The notes under the pieces: generated by a model | Told to the model about the DNA's origin: nothing | The model's input: only the letters and a program-made list of their open reading frames with translations | Databases searched by the model: none | Shown: positions 51,733 to 61,026 of the stretch, piece by piece | How positions within the stretch are numbered: the first letter of the stretch is position 1 | How the letters are laid out: every line of letters begins with the position of its first letter | Source: Paracoccaceae bacterium | GTDB lineage: Bacteria; Pseudomonadota; Alphaproteobacteria; Rhodobacterales; Rhodobacteraceae | DNA: 64,000 bases | Direction of reading: 5' to 3' | Assembly: GCA_002402045.2 (NCBI GenBank) | Contig: NVUX02000008.1 | Coordinates: 37,328-101,327, forward strand | Made by a program: the position numbers and the translations under genes

Positions 51733-53649
51733 TTAACCTTGTGGCTGCGGTTCCATTCCGCCATCACCCTTTGGCTTTTTCGCCGCCTTGGGAATAGCAC
51801 TAACAGAGCCACCGTCTCCGCTCGGTGAGCTATCGTCATCATCGCCTTTAAGTGGTGGCTCGCCGCGCATTACGCGCTTAATCTCGGCACCCGTCAGGGT
51901 TTCAAATTCAAGCAAGCCCTGCGCCAAGCGTTCAAACTCTTCGGCGTTGCCTTCGATAATTTTGCGTGCGGTTTCATAACCGTCATCAATCAGGCGTTTT
52001 ACTTCTTTTTCAATAATCTCCTGCGTCGCCTCCGAAATCGAAAGCCCGCCGGCACCATTACCAGAATAACCCTCATGCGCGGCCTGATAGTCAATGTTAC
52101 CAACCAGGTCCGACATCCCCCAGCGCATCACCATCGCCCGCGCTAGCGAGCTCGCCTGCTGAATATCGCCCGACGGCCCGTTAGACACACGGTCCGCGCC
52201 ATATTTATAAATCTCGGCAGCTTTTCCGGCCATCGCCATGGCGATTTTCTGGATAACCTGATCCTTGAAAAAGTTGAGCTGGTCCATTTCGGGCAGGCTC
52301 ATCACCATCCCCAAGGCCCCGCCGCGCGGAATAATCGTCGCCTTATATACAGGGTCACATTTTGGCAGCTTAATACCCACAAGCGCGTGGCCACTTTCGT
52401 GGTAAGCCGTCATTTCCTTTTGCTCTTCGGTCAGCACCATAGAGCGGCGCTCGGCCCCCATCATCACCTTGTCTTTGGCGAATTCGAAGTCTTCCATGGT
52501 CACAAAGCGCTTGCCCGTGCGCGCCGCCGTTAGCGCCGCCTCGTTTACAAGGTTGGCCAAATCAGCGCCTGAAAACCCGGGTGAGCCGCGCGCAATAATC
52601 CGTAGATCCACATCCGGCCCCAGCGGAATTTTCCGCGAGTGAATGTCCAAAATCTTCTTCCGCCCGTTAATATCAGGCAGTGGCACATGGATTTGCCGGT
52701 CAAAACGGCCCGGCCGCAAGAGCGCTTTATCAAGTACATCGGCACGGTTGGTCGCCGCCAAAAGGATCACGCCCTCATTGCTCTCAAAACCGTCCATCTC
52801 AACCAAAAGCTGGTTCAGCGTTTGCTCGCGCTCGTCATTGCCCCCGCCGACGCCAGAGCCACGTTGCCGACCCACGGCGTCAATCTCGTCAATAAACACA
52901 ATACATGGCGCATTTTTCTTGGCTTGCTCAAACATATCGCGCACACGCGATGCGCCCACGCCCACAAACATTTCCACAAAGTCCGAGCCAGAGATCGCAA
53001 AGAACGGCACACCGGCCTCGCCCGCAATCGCCCGCGCCAGCAGGGTTTTACCCGTGCCCGGAGGGCCCACAAGCAACGCGCCTTTCGGAATTTTACCACC
53101 AAGGCGGCTAAATTTCTGTGGGTCTTGCAGAAATTCAACAATCTCCTCAAGCTCGTGTTTCGCTTCATCAATGCCCGCCACATCGGCAAAGGTCACCTTC
53201 CCCGAACTTTGTGTCAGCATTTTAGCGCGCGATTTACCAAAGCTCATCGCCCCGCCTTTGCCGCCGCCCTGCATCTTGTTCATGAAATATATCCAGACGC
53301 CGATCAGCAATATAAACGGTAAAAAGCTGATAACAATCGCCGAAAGCGTAGATTGCTCCTGCGCTTCCGCCACAAAATCAACCCCGTTTTCCTGCAGGGT
53401 CGTAACCAATATCTGGTTGGTGCCTTGCGGCTTAATGGTTTTAAACGTGCCGCTCTCGGTCTTAAAAATCACGCTTTCGCCGTCTATCTGCACGCTGGAA
53501 ACCTTACCGGTTTCCACCTGAGTCAGAAATTCAGAATAGTGCACATCGGTTCCCGCATCTGGCGAAAGCCCTGCACTAAAAATATTGTAGAGCGCAATCA
53601 TCAGGACCATAAGGACCAGCCAAAACGCCAAATTCTTTGAGTTGCCCAA
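51733..53649 (-). CDS. ftsH: ATP-dependent zinc metalloprotease FtsH
   Basis: A 638-residue protein with an N-terminal membrane helix (5-22), a periplasmic domain and a second helix near 105-125. The AAA domain has [19 protein letters not shown] (about 194-212) and [14 protein letters not shown]. The protease domain has HESGHALVG (zinc site, about 415-423). A C-terminal acidic, Ser/Pro/Gly-rich tail follows. It degrades membrane and some soluble proteins, including LpxC-type regulation targets in many bacteria. It lies downstream of tilS in the standard alphaproteobacterial order and ends at a good terminator. Confidence 0.97.
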   Translation of the reverse strand: MGNSKNLAFWLVLMVLMIALYNIFSAGLSPDAGTDVHYSEFLTQVETGKVSSVQIDGESVIFKTESGTFKTIKPQGTNQILVTTLQENGVDFVAEAQEQSTLSAIVISFLPFILLIGVWIYFMNKMQGGGKGGAMSFGKSRAKMLTQSSGKVTFADVAGIDEAKHELEEIVEFLQDPQKFSRLGGKIPKGALLVGPPGTGKTLLARAIAGEAGVPFFAISGSDFVEMFVGVGASRVRDMFEQAKKNAPCIVFIDEIDAVGRQRGSGVGGGNDEREQTLNQLLVEMDGFESNEGVILLAATNRADVLDKALLRPGRFDRQIHVPLPDINGRKKILDIHSRKIPLGPDVDLRIIARGSPGFSGADLANLVNEAALTAARTGKRFVTMEDFEFAKDKVMMGAERRSMVLTEEQKEMTAYHESGHALVGIKLPKCDPVYKATIIPRGGALGMVMSLPEMDQLNFFKDQVIQKIAMAMAGKAAEIYKYGADRVSNGPSGDIQQASSLARAMVMRWGMSDLVGNIDYQAAHEGYSGNGAGGLSISEATQEIIEKEVKRLIDDGYETARKIIEGNAEEFERLAQGLLEFETLTGAEIKRVMRGEPPLKGDDDDSSPSGDGGSVSAIPKAAKKPKGDGGMEPQPQG

Positions 53650-53718
53650 GTTGAGTCTCCTTACCGGGGTGATCAGACAGTGTCTTTGCGTTTATAAATA
53701 GGGGTTTTCCCCTCACAT

Positions 53719-54924
53719 TCAATGCGTAATCAACGAGTTATAAAAACCTTTTTCGCCACCCACCAGTTTTACGCCCAGAATAAGGCCAAATTGTGCCATG
53801 GGCGCTGCCTGCAAAAGCCCGCCCTGCCAAAAAGAGGGGCTAGCCATCAGCGCCGCGCGGCTATGTTCCGAATCACGCCAATGAGTACAGCATCGTAACC
53901 CATCCTCGCCTAAAGCCCTAATTTGCAGCTTATTTGTGTCTTTCAGGTTAATTTCCCAGCGCCTGTCCCAAGTTTTTTCCACCGGCCCCAGCGCCGGTAT
54001 GGCCGCCACCTCACGATTAATCACAATCCCGGTTTTTTTGCGCGAAATGCCGCACCCGTGTAAGGTCTTGCCAAAACGTGCGCCGCTCAGGCAGGCGCCC
54101 AAAAGCCCCTCAAGCGCCAAAAACCGAGGCCGATACCCCGCGCCAGACACCCAACCAAGCGCCCCCGCCAGCAGCCTAAGCTGCACTTCGCGCGGCGCAT
54201 CCTCCAGCCCCGCAAGCACCATTTCCCCAGCCGCCGAAACCCGCACTGACCGCTTTGCCAAGTCCAGTGTCGCCGTCTCCAAAGCGCCCCGCGCGCGGCG
54301 CATATGCGCCGCCGTTTCCGCCAGCCGAACACTGCTCAGCCCCAGCGGAGCCAAAATATCCAATGCGTGCCGCGCCTTCACACGATCATAGCGCACATCA
54401 TCATTGCTCGGGTCCTCCACCCAGCCCACGCCAGCGTCAAGCAAATAGGCCCGCAGGTCTGCCCGCCGCGCTTCAAGCAAAGGCCGATGCCAGGTCACAT
54501 CCGCCTCGCGCCTCAAGGCCGCCATCCCCGCCAAGCCGTCTACCCCGGAGCCCCGCGCCAGCCGCATCAGCACCGTTTCTGCTTGGTCATCCAGCGTGTG
54601 CCCCAGCACAATATCCCGCAGGCCCTGCCGTTTGGCCCACGCAGCCAATAGCGCCCGCCGTGCCTCGCGCGCGGCCTTTTGCAAATTTCCTTTAAAATCC
54701 GGCGCGTTCCACACAAGCACCTCATGCGGCACATCAAGCTTTTTGCACAGCTGCGCCACGCCCAAAGCTTCCTCAGCCGCCGCGGGCCGCAACCGGTGGT
54801 CCACCGTCGCGGCCCTCAGCTTAAATCCGGCTTTATGTAAAAGCAGTAGCAACGCCACAGAATCCCCGCCCCCCGAAATGGCCACACCAAGCGGCGCATC
54901 CGGCAGCGGCCCGAGCGTAATCAA
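53719..54924 (-). CDS. tilS: tRNA(Ile)-lysidine synthetase TilS
   Basis: A 401-residue protein with the PP-loop SGGGDSVALLLLLHKAG (about residues 15-31), VDHRLRP and GHTLDDQAETVLMRLARGSG, followed by a WVEDPSNDDVRYDRVKAR motif. It modifies C34 of the tRNA(Ile) CAU anticodon to lysidine, essential for AUA decoding. The start overlaps the cpoB stop by 4 bp (ATGA). The 69 bp after it separate it from ftsH. Confidence 0.94.
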   Translation of the reverse strand: MITLGPLPDAPLGVAISGGGDSVALLLLLHKAGFKLRAATVDHRLRPAAAEEALGVAQLCKKLDVPHEVLVWNAPDFKGNLQKAAREARRALLAAWAKRQGLRDIVLGHTLDDQAETVLMRLARGSGVDGLAGMAALRREADVTWHRPLLEARRADLRAYLLDAGVGWVEDPSNDDVRYDRVKARHALDILAPLGLSSVRLAETAAHMRRARGALETATLDLAKRSVRVSAAGEMVLAGLEDAPREVQLRLLAGALGWVSGAGYRPRFLALEGLLGACLSGARFGKTLHGCGISRKKTGIVINREVAAIPALGPVEKTWDRRWEINLKDTNKLQIRALGEDGLRCCTHWRDSEHSRAALMASPSFWQGGLLQAAPMAQFGLILGVKLVGGEKGFYNSLITH

Positions 54925-55703
54925 GGGCAGGCCATCGCCCCACGCTGCTCTATTATGTCGCGCGATAACGTCTCATCAATATTGGGATAACGGATCTGGA
55001 TCTCGGCCAAAGTCAAGCACGCCTGCTCCCCCTGCCCCAGCTGAAACAGGCTCACCGAAAGCCCAAAAAGCGAGCGCGGCGCAAAAGTCCCGTCGGGCGC
55101 CCCGCTAAAGCCACTGAGATAAGACCGCGCGGCATTCTGAAAATCCCCCTGCATGGCCAGCGCCTCACCTTGCATAAATCGCGCTTCCGAGCTCAGCGGC
55201 CCGTCAGGAAAGTTCCCCAAAAAGGCCGCCAATAAGCCAGCCGCCGCGGCCCCGTCACCCGACTCCAGCGCCTTTTTGGCATCACTAAACGCTTGGCGCT
55301 CAGGGGTTATCACATCGCTCTGGCTCTCGGTGCCGCCCAGCGGCGTGGTGGGCGCATTTAGCGTGGCATCGCCACCCTCCAGCTCGGTGAGCCTAAATTC
55401 AATATCGCCAATGCGCCGCGTACCGTCCTCGATCACTTGCCGCACCTTGATCTCCAGCGTTTCTACTCGCCCGAGCGCCGCCCGCAGGTCCGCATTAATC
55501 TCGTCAATGCGCACCAAAGCGCTGGCCGCATCCCGCGCGCTCAGCTCTGTGCTGCCCGTGCTGCTCAGCTCCATGCGCAACGCTTCCAGCTGTAGGCTCA
55601 ACACCGCAATGTCCCCGCGGATATCGTCCAGAGTCATCTCCTGCGCCTGCACTGGCCCCGCCAGCATCAGCACCAAAATCAACCCATAAACCCGCTTAAA
55701 CAT
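54921..55703 (-). CDS. cpoB: CpoB/YbgF Tol-Pal system protein
   Basis: A 260-residue periplasmic protein with a signal peptide (about 1-20). An N-terminal coiled coil follows (residues about 30-110, ending in the VRQVIEDGTRRIGDIEFRLT heptads), then a linker and C-terminal TPR repeats (SEARFMQGEALAMQGDFQNA, LFGLSVSLFQLGQGEQACLT). It couples Tol-Pal to septal cell-wall synthesis. It is separated from pal by a hairpin at 55725-55742, which may lower its expression. Confidence 0.92.
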   Translation of the reverse strand: MFKRVYGLILVLMLAGPVQAQEMTLDDIRGDIAVLSLQLEALRMELSSTGSTELSARDAASALVRIDEINADLRAALGRVETLEIKVRQVIEDGTRRIGDIEFRLTELEGGDATLNAPTTPLGGTESQSDVITPERQAFSDAKKALESGDGAAAAGLLAAFLGNFPDGPLSSEARFMQGEALAMQGDFQNAARSYLSGFSGAPDGTFAPRSLFGLSVSLFQLGQGEQACLTLAEIQIRYPNIDETLSRDIIEQRGAMACP

Positions 55704-55724
55704 CTGCTTTTCCTCACCAAAATA

Positions 55725-55742
55725 GGGGGCCGCAAAGCCCCC
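55725..55742 (-). terminator. hairpin between pal and cpoB
   Basis: On the minus strand GGGGGC pairs with GCCCCC around a 6-base TTTGCG loop and is followed by TATTTT. This is a moderate terminator or attenuator inside the Tol-Pal operon, so cpoB, tilS and ftsH may be less expressed than pal, or have an additional promoter. Confidence 0.5.
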
Positions 55743-55748
55743 CTCACA

Positions 55749-56252
55749 TTACACGTTGCCGAGGCCGCCAGCAACCACCGTTACCGAGCGCCGGTTTTTT
55801 GACCAGCACGCCTCCGTCGAGCACACTTCTAAGGGACGTTCTTTACCATATGAAATGATGGAAAGCCGCGTTTCAAGCAAGCCCGCCGACACCATATAAT
55901 TTTGCACCGCCGCCGCGCGCCGCGCGCCCAGCGCCAGATTATACTCGCGCGTGCCCTGCTCATCCGCATGGCCCTCAATCGTAATCGTGCGTGCCGGATA
56001 CTGGTTTAGCCACGCCACCTGTGCGTCCAAAATCCGCTTAGCCCCGGTGCTCAAGGTCGCCACGTTCACCGAAAACAAAATGGTATCTCCGATGGTCGTA
56101 TTGAAAAATGCCAGTGAGCTTTCCTCGATATTTCCGCTGCCCGGCGTTTGATCTGTGCCACCGCCGCTGCCGCCACCAAAAATTCCACCATTCTGGCAGG
56201 CTCCAAGCGCCAATACCGCCGCCAATGCCAATCCTGTTTTTCTAAAACCCAT
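55749..56252 (-). CDS. pal: Peptidoglycan-associated lipoprotein Pal
   Basis: Starting at MGFRKTGLALAAVLALGACQ gives 167 residues, with the lipobox LGAC (Cys19). A Gly-rich linker is followed by the OmpA domain (VAWLNQYPARTITIEGHADE, NLALGARRAAAVQNYMV, and CWSKNRRSVTVV). It anchors the outer membrane to peptidoglycan and is displaced by TolB. It is 35 bp downstream of tolB. Confidence 0.95.
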   Translation of the reverse strand: MGFRKTGLALAAVLALGACQNGGIFGGGSGGGTDQTPGSGNIEESSLAFFNTTIGDTILFSVNVATLSTGAKRILDAQVAWLNQYPARTITIEGHADEQGTREYNLALGARRAAAVQNYMVSAGLLETRLSIISYGKERPLEVCSTEACWSKNRRSVTVVAGGLGNV

Positions 56253-56287
56253 AATTCTATCCTTTGCTCGTTTTCGCCCCAAAAGGC

Positions 56288-57622
56288 CTAGCGCAGCACG
56301 CCTGACCAATCGGGGTCAGACGCAAAGCTTGGCGTATCTACACGCCGCAAATTTCTACCTGTCAAATCTACCGAGTAAACCTGCGGCGCACCATTCGCCC
56401 CCGCCGTTTCTCTAAAAAACATCAGCACGCGCCCATTGGGAGACCACGTCGGCGCCTCATCAATAAAAGACGCTGTCAGCAGGTTCTCTCGCGAACCATC
56501 CGTGCGCATAACTCCAATATGAAACCGCCCGCTTTTGATTTTGGTAAACGCAATCATATCGCCCCGAGGCGACCATACCGGCGTGCCATAAGAGCCACCG
56601 CCAGCGCTAATCCGCCGCGCTTCGCCGCCATTAGCGCCCATCACATATAGCTGCTGCGAGCCGCCGCGATCTGATGCAAACACAATTTGCGAGCCATCTG
56701 GCGAATAGCTCGGCGTGGTGTCTATCCCGGCCGAGCTTGTCAGCCGCGTGCGGTTGCGGGTGTTCAAATCCACCTGATAGATATCCGTGTTGCTGCCATC
56801 AATAATAGACATCACCACCTTGGTGCCATCGGGCGAAAACCGAGGCGCTGTCGCCATATTGGTGGTATTTTCCAACAATTGCGAGCGCCGCCCCGTATCC
56901 ATATTCAGCAAGTACACTTGCGGCAAGCCGCTTTCATAGCTGGTATAAATAATGTCGCGCGTGTTGGGCGCAAAGCGGGGCGCCAGCACAATAGAGCTGT
57001 CATCCGTTAGGTATCGCAGGTTTGCTCCGTCATAATCCATAACCGCCAGCCGCTTGCGCCGGTCATTCTTTGGGCCCGTTTCAGAGATAAACACGATGCG
57101 GCTATCAAAATATCCGGTCTCGCCAGTAATCCGGCTATAAATCGTGTCCGCCACCTTATGCGCCATCCGCCGCCAGCTATCCTGCGTGCCGGCATATTGC
57201 ACCCCGTCGCCAATCGGCAGCTGCGCATCCACATCAAACAGCCGGAATTTCACCACCAAGCGCCCATCACTGCTTGTGCTCACCGCCCCCGTTACCAGCG
57301 CCTCAGCATTCACCACGCTCCAGTCAGAAAAAACCGGCTGGGCGTTAAAGCTGGTAACCCCCGCAATATGCGCCGTGCCCGGAATTTCCCGAAACAGCCC
57401 TGTGCTCACAAGGTCAGACATAACAACCGCAGCAATATCGCCCGAAAGCCGCTGCGCGCCGTTGGTTTCCGCCACAAATTGTGGCACCGCCGTATTAACG
57501 GGCCTAATATTCCCGCCCGTTATGTCAATTTCTATTGTCGGCACGTCTTGCGCCGCCGCAATGCTTGCAAACATTATCAGCGCCACAGCCGTCACTTTTT
57601 TCAAAACGTTCATCTTAACCAT
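56288..57622 (-). CDS. tolB: Tol-Pal system beta-propeller TolB
   Basis: A 444-residue periplasmic protein with a signal peptide (about 1-24). An N-terminal domain is followed by a six-bladed propeller whose blades repeat the pattern [23 protein letters not shown] and [14 protein letters not shown]. TolB shuttles between Pal and TolA. It lies 3 bp downstream of tolA. Confidence 0.96.
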   Translation of the reverse strand: MVKMNVLKKVTAVALIMFASIAAAQDVPTIEIDITGGNIRPVNTAVPQFVAETNGAQRLSGDIAAVVMSDLVSTGLFREIPGTAHIAGVTSFNAQPVFSDWSVVNAEALVTGAVSTSSDGRLVVKFRLFDVDAQLPIGDGVQYAGTQDSWRRMAHKVADTIYSRITGETGYFDSRIVFISETGPKNDRRKRLAVMDYDGANLRYLTDDSSIVLAPRFAPNTRDIIYTSYESGLPQVYLLNMDTGRRSQLLENTTNMATAPRFSPDGTKVVMSIIDGSNTDIYQVDLNTRNRTRLTSSAGIDTTPSYSPDGSQIVFASDRGGSQQLYVMGANGGEARRISAGGGSYGTPVWSPRGDMIAFTKIKSGRFHIGVMRTDGSRENLLTASFIDEAPTWSPNGRVLMFFRETAGANGAPQVYSVDLTGRNLRRVDTPSFASDPDWSGVLR

Positions 57623-57625
57623 CCC

Positions 57626-58774
57626 TCAATTAAACCCTACTTCGCCCGAAGCGGGGTCAAAACGCAAGACAAGCCGCACCCCGTTCGGAAATTTGCCCTC
57701 AGGAAGCGGAATTCCGCCAGCCCGCCCCGCCTGAATAATCGCAGACCGTGCCGCACGGTAGGCGGTCTCAAAGCCTCCCGTCGGATTTTCCGGCTCGATA
57801 GGCGCAACACTACTTTCATCCACACGCCCAAACGCATCTACCCTCACCACAACCCGTACCACATATTGTTCAAAATCCGGTAATCCAGTGATATTTACCT
57901 TGTTCCACTTCTGGCTCACCACATCGCCAATCACCCCCCGCTCGGGGCCGGTCAGGTCTGCCACCACCAGCGGCGTGGTCTGGCTGGCGTCCTGCGCTTC
58001 TTGCAAGGCGGCGGCCACGGCATCAATAATGTCCTCATCCGGCTCCGGAATTGTCACATGCGCACGGCGCGGATTGCGCGGCGGGCGGCTAGCCGATTGC
58101 GGGGCATTGGCCGAAATTTCCACATTTTCCTGCCCGTCAGGCGTTATTTCGGTGGTCGCCTCTTCCGGCGCGCCCGCTTCCTGCACAGCGGTTTCCACCG
58201 CATCCCCCGGCTCATCGGTTACTTCCGCCGTGTTTTCGGTGTTTGGCATGCTATCTTCAGGTGGCCGTGCCGCTGCCGAGGTATCAATACGCGGCGCATT
58301 ACGTGGCGGCGGCGGGCGGCTCATGCTTACCGGCGCGTTCAGCTCATTGCCAGCCAGCGCAGGCTGAAACAGTTCCGGTGCGGCCTCATTGGGGGCCAAC
58401 ATCATATCCACCGTGGGGGCCACCACCACCACTTCTGGGTTGTCCGGCAGCAAAAGCGCCGAAACATCAGGCGAAGCATCCGCCGCATCCGGCGCATCCG
58501 TCTGGTCAATCACTGTCTGGTTTACAGCGCTCTCCAAGCTCGGGGCTTCCACGTTATCCAGCGCAATTTCAGGTTGGCTAAACTGCGCAATCTCCGCCAT
58601 TGGCATTTGCGGCGCTGCCGAGCTTCGCACGTCCAGCTCCGCCGCGCGCACCAGCGTTACCTTGGTAATACGGGGTTCCGGCAGGGTATCCTGCCACCAA
58701 TCCAGCCCGCCCAGAAGCGCCACAACAAGCAGCCCCCCATGCCCCACAGCAGATATGATCGTGCCCGATTGCAT
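57626..58774 (-). CDS. tolA: TolA-like energy transducer of the Tol-Pal system
   Basis: A 382-residue protein with an N-terminal membrane anchor (about residues 6-25, SAVGHGGLLVVALLGGLDWW), followed by a long Pro/Ala/Glu-rich stretch (residues about 35-265) instead of the Lys/Ala-rich helix of E. coli TolA. The C-terminal TonB-like domain includes YVVRVVVRVDAFGRVDESSV. It transmits the proton-motive force from TolQR to TolB/Pal. Function is given by its place between tolR and tolB. Confidence 0.9.
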   Translation of the reverse strand: MQSGTIISAVGHGGLLVVALLGGLDWWQDTLPEPRITKVTLVRAAELDVRSSAAPQMPMAEIAQFSQPEIALDNVEAPSLESAVNQTVIDQTDAPDAADASPDVSALLLPDNPEVVVVAPTVDMMLAPNEAAPELFQPALAGNELNAPVSMSRPPPPRNAPRIDTSAAARPPEDSMPNTENTAEVTDEPGDAVETAVQEAGAPEEATTEITPDGQENVEISANAPQSASRPPRNPRRAHVTIPEPDEDIIDAVAAALQEAQDASQTTPLVVADLTGPERGVIGDVVSQKWNKVNITGLPDFEQYVVRVVVRVDAFGRVDESSVAPIEPENPTGGFETAYRAARSAIIQAGRAGGIPLPEGKFPNGVRLVLRFDPASGEVGFN

Positions 58775-58777
58775 ACT

Positions 58778-59245
58778 TTATTCACCCGTCAGGGTTGGTC
58801 CGCCCGCATCTGTTACCAAGCCAATATTGCCAAAGCCGCCCGCATTCAGCGCGCCCATCACTTCCATCACGGTATGATAAGGGATCGAGCCATCGGCCCG
58901 CAGAAAAACCTTGTCAGTGGCCCGCTCGGCCGCAATCGCCCGCAGTTTCACCACCAGCTCCCCCATCGGCACCTCGGTATCTTGTATCATCACCGCGCCC
59001 TCAGCCGTCAGTGAAATCGTCAGCGGGGCCTCGTCCTCACTCGGCAAGGCGCTCGCCGCCGTCTTTGGCAGCTCCAGCGGCACGCCAACCGTCAGCAACG
59101 GTGCAGCGATCATAAACACGATAAGCAGCACCAGCATGACATCCACAAACGGCGTCACGTTTATCTCGGACATCGCCCGGCGCGGCGCGCGGCGCACGCG
59201 CCCCGAGCCCCCACGGCCAGCGCGCGGCATCAGCCCGCCCGCCAT
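58778..59245 (-). CDS. tolR: TolR/ExbD-family biopolymer transport protein
   Basis: A 155-residue protein. A basic N-terminus (residues 1-25, RRAPRRAMSEINVTPFVD) leads into one membrane helix with the essential Asp in FVDVMLVLLIVFMIAAP, followed by a periplasmic domain. It forms the proton channel of the Tol motor with TolQ. Its start abuts the tolQ stop directly. Confidence 0.95.
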   Translation of the reverse strand: MAGGLMPRAGRGGSGRVRRAPRRAMSEINVTPFVDVMLVLLIVFMIAAPLLTVGVPLELPKTAASALPSEDEAPLTISLTAEGAVMIQDTEVPMGELVVKLRAIAAERATDKVFLRADGSIPYHTVMEVMGALNAGGFGNIGLVTDAGGPTLTGE

Positions 59246-59947
59246 CTATTCGCTCCGGTCCAGCTGGCGCGAAAGGATCATCGAAAACTCGTCGGCAAAA
59301 ACTTCCTGCTCGCCCACCAGCCTATCGGCATCGCCCGATAGCTTGTTATAAAACACCACCGCCGGAATGGCTGCGAGCAGCCCCAAAGCCGTGGCCAGCA
59401 AGGCCTCTGCAATGCCCGGTGCCACCACCGCGAGGTTTGTGCTCTGCTGGTTAGCGATTTCCTTAAACGCATTCATAATGCCCCAAACCGTGCCAAACAG
59501 CCCGACAAACGGCGCAACAGAACCAACGGTCGCCAGAAAAACCAGCCCCTTATTGAGCTCATCCGCAACCCGCCCAAGCGCTACATTCATCGCCCGATCA
59601 ATCCGTGCCTGCGCGCCGGCAATCAGGTCCCCGTCTGAGCGATGCGAGCGCCGCCACTCAGCCATACCCGCCACAAACACCTTTTCAGGTGCCGAAACAG
59701 GGCTTTCCCCCAGCTGTTCATAAAGCGCATCCAAAGGCTTGCCAGACCAAAACAACTCCTCAAACGCGGCGTTCTCGCGGCGGGAATTCCGGTAGTTAAT
59801 AAACTTCTGGATGATAATCGACCACGACCAGAAAGACGCGATCAGCAAAGTGATCATCACCGCCTGCGCCGTAAGGGTCGCCCGCGCAAAAAGGGCCAGA
59901 ATCGAAAAATCGATATCCTGCGCCGCTGCCAAAGCCTCAGTTTCCAT
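59246..59947 (-). CDS. tolQ: TolQ proton channel subunit
   Basis: A 233-residue protein of the MotA/TolQ/ExbB family. One N-terminal helix (AQAVMITLLIASFWSWSIII) is followed by a cytoplasmic loop and two helices near 133-160 and 175-195 (VGSVAPFVGLFGTVWGIMNA and IAEALLATALGLLAAIPAVV). These conserved segments line the ion channel. It is the first of the tolQRAB-pal-cpoB genes, and follows ybgC after 108 bp. Confidence 0.96.
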   Translation of the reverse strand: METEALAAAQDIDFSILALFARATLTAQAVMITLLIASFWSWSIIIQKFINYRNSRRENAAFEELFWSGKPLDALYEQLGESPVSAPEKVFVAGMAEWRRSHRSDGDLIAGAQARIDRAMNVALGRVADELNKGLVFLATVGSVAPFVGLFGTVWGIMNAFKEIANQQSTNLAVVAPGIAEALLATALGLLAAIPAVVFYNKLSGDADRLVGEQEVFADEFSMILSRQLDRSE

Positions 59948-60055
59948 AAGTGTGCTCGCTCGTTTATGCCACCCAAAATGTTTCTTTTGGTGTGGCTGTT
60001 ATGTGCCTAATGCGATTTAGCCGATTATCGCGCCAAAGGTCCAGTAAATCCGCCC

Positions 60056-60454
60056 CTAGGGCATAGATTCTTGTAATTTAAGGCGTATTTCCGCCGGAAA
60101 GCGCACGGCTTTACCGCCAGCATCCATACAGGCCACCCGAAAAACGGCGCTAAAAATCAAATCATCACCACGCCGCACCCACTGGCTCATCTCCAGCGAC
60201 GCGCCGCCAAGCTTGCTCGTCTTGGTCTCCACAATCAGCTCATCGCCAAAAATCGCCGGCTTATGATACTCCGCCTGCACGCTTTTCACCGCAAAAACCA
60301 ATCCCGCCGCTTTCATCTCGTTCTGGTCAATTCCCATATCCCGCACCGCATCCGAGCGGCCACGCTCGGCAAATTTCAGGTAATTCGCATAATAAACGAT
60401 CCCCGCCATATCGGTATCTTCATAATACACCCTTAAGGCGTGTTTAAATATCAT
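60056..60454 (-). CDS. ybgC: YbgC-type acyl-CoA thioesterase
   Basis: A 132-residue hot-dog fold protein with the active-site motif VYYEDTDMAGIVYYANYLKF (Asp near residue 15-17) and EMSQWVRRGDDLIF. YbgC hydrolyses acyl-CoA thioesters and is the usual first gene of tol-pal clusters. It is separated from tolQ by 108 bp without a clear terminator, so it may share or drive the operon's transcription. It is divergent from the Lys-rich small gene. Confidence 0.92.
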   Translation of the reverse strand: MIFKHALRVYYEDTDMAGIVYYANYLKFAERGRSDAVRDMGIDQNEMKAAGLVFAVKSVQAEYHKPAIFGDELIVETKTSKLGGASLEMSQWVRRGDDLIFSAVFRVACMDAGGKAVRFPAEIRLKLQESMP

Positions 60455-60541
60455 AGGTCGTTTGCCCCAATACGGAATTTGTGTATGCTGCCGAAATTAC
60501 GAGTTCAGCATTACATACCTACATTCAAAAAGGAACCGATT

Positions 60542-60991
60542 ATGGGAAACCCAAAAGACGATAAAAAGAAGATGGACGCCGCGAAAAAGGAAGTGCAGGG
60601 TGAGGTCAAAAAGATGTCTCTCAAAATGCGTACACCTTTGAGCGAGGTGGGCGAGCTTTTAAAACGAAAAGCCGAACTTGAAGCCAAGAAAGACCAAACA
60701 CCTGAAGATAAGGCGGAGCTAAAAGACATTGACGCCAAATTGGCAACCTTGCGTAAAACCATGGAAAAAGAGATGCTAGCAGGCACGAAGCGCATTGATT
60801 TAATGCTAAAAAAGCACATTCCGGGCGATAAGAAAGAAGCGAAAGCATGGGAAAAGGGCTTTGCTGGTGGGGTGGTCGACCTGTTTAAGGCAGACCCGGG
60901 GCTAAAAATTGGCAAACAGTTCTTTATTGGTGCCGATGTCTCGATCCCCAAAAAGAAGATCAAGCTGACCCTCACCTACAAATTCAAATAA
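60542..60991 (+). CDS. small lysine-rich hypothetical protein
   Basis: The ATG at 60542 (AAAGGAACCGAT upstream) gives 149 residues. Residues 1-90 are highly charged and helical (a coiled coil is likely: LLKRKAELEAKKDQTPEDKA), and the C-terminal 35 residues look like beta strands (IGKQFFIGADVSIPKKKIKL). About one fifth of residues are Lys. There is no signal peptide or membrane span. I do not recognise a family. A strong terminator follows, so it is a single-gene unit. Confidence 0.65.
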   Translation: MGNPKDDKKKMDAAKKEVQGEVKKMSLKMRTPLSEVGELLKRKAELEAKKDQTPEDKAELKDIDAKLATLRKTMEKEMLAGTKRIDLMLKKHIPGDKKEAKAWEKGFAGGVVDLFKADPGLKIGKQFFIGADVSIPKKKIKLTLTYKFK

Positions 60992-60992
60992 A

Positions 60993-61023
60993 ATATGGCC
61001 CCGAGATATACTCGGGGCCATAT
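60993..61023. terminator. bidirectional Rho-independent terminator
   Basis: ATATGGCCCCGAG (60993-61005) and CTCGGGGCCATAT (61011-61023) form a perfect 13-bp stem with a 5-base loop. TGTTT follows on the plus strand, and the minus-strand side runs into TTTATTTG. It serves the small Lys-rich gene on the plus strand and the cyclic-nucleotide phosphodiesterase gene on the minus strand. Confidence 0.92.
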
Positions 61024-61026
61024 TGT

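Noticed and set aside
52643..53521. Plus-strand reading of 292 codons opposite ftsH
   Set aside because: It mirrors the codon bias of ftsH, has a Ser/Pro-rich composition and no recognisable motif.
58001..59014. Long plus-strand reading of 337 codons opposite tolA and tolR
   Set aside because: It is antisense to the Tol genes, rich in Arg and His, and has no domain character or good start site.
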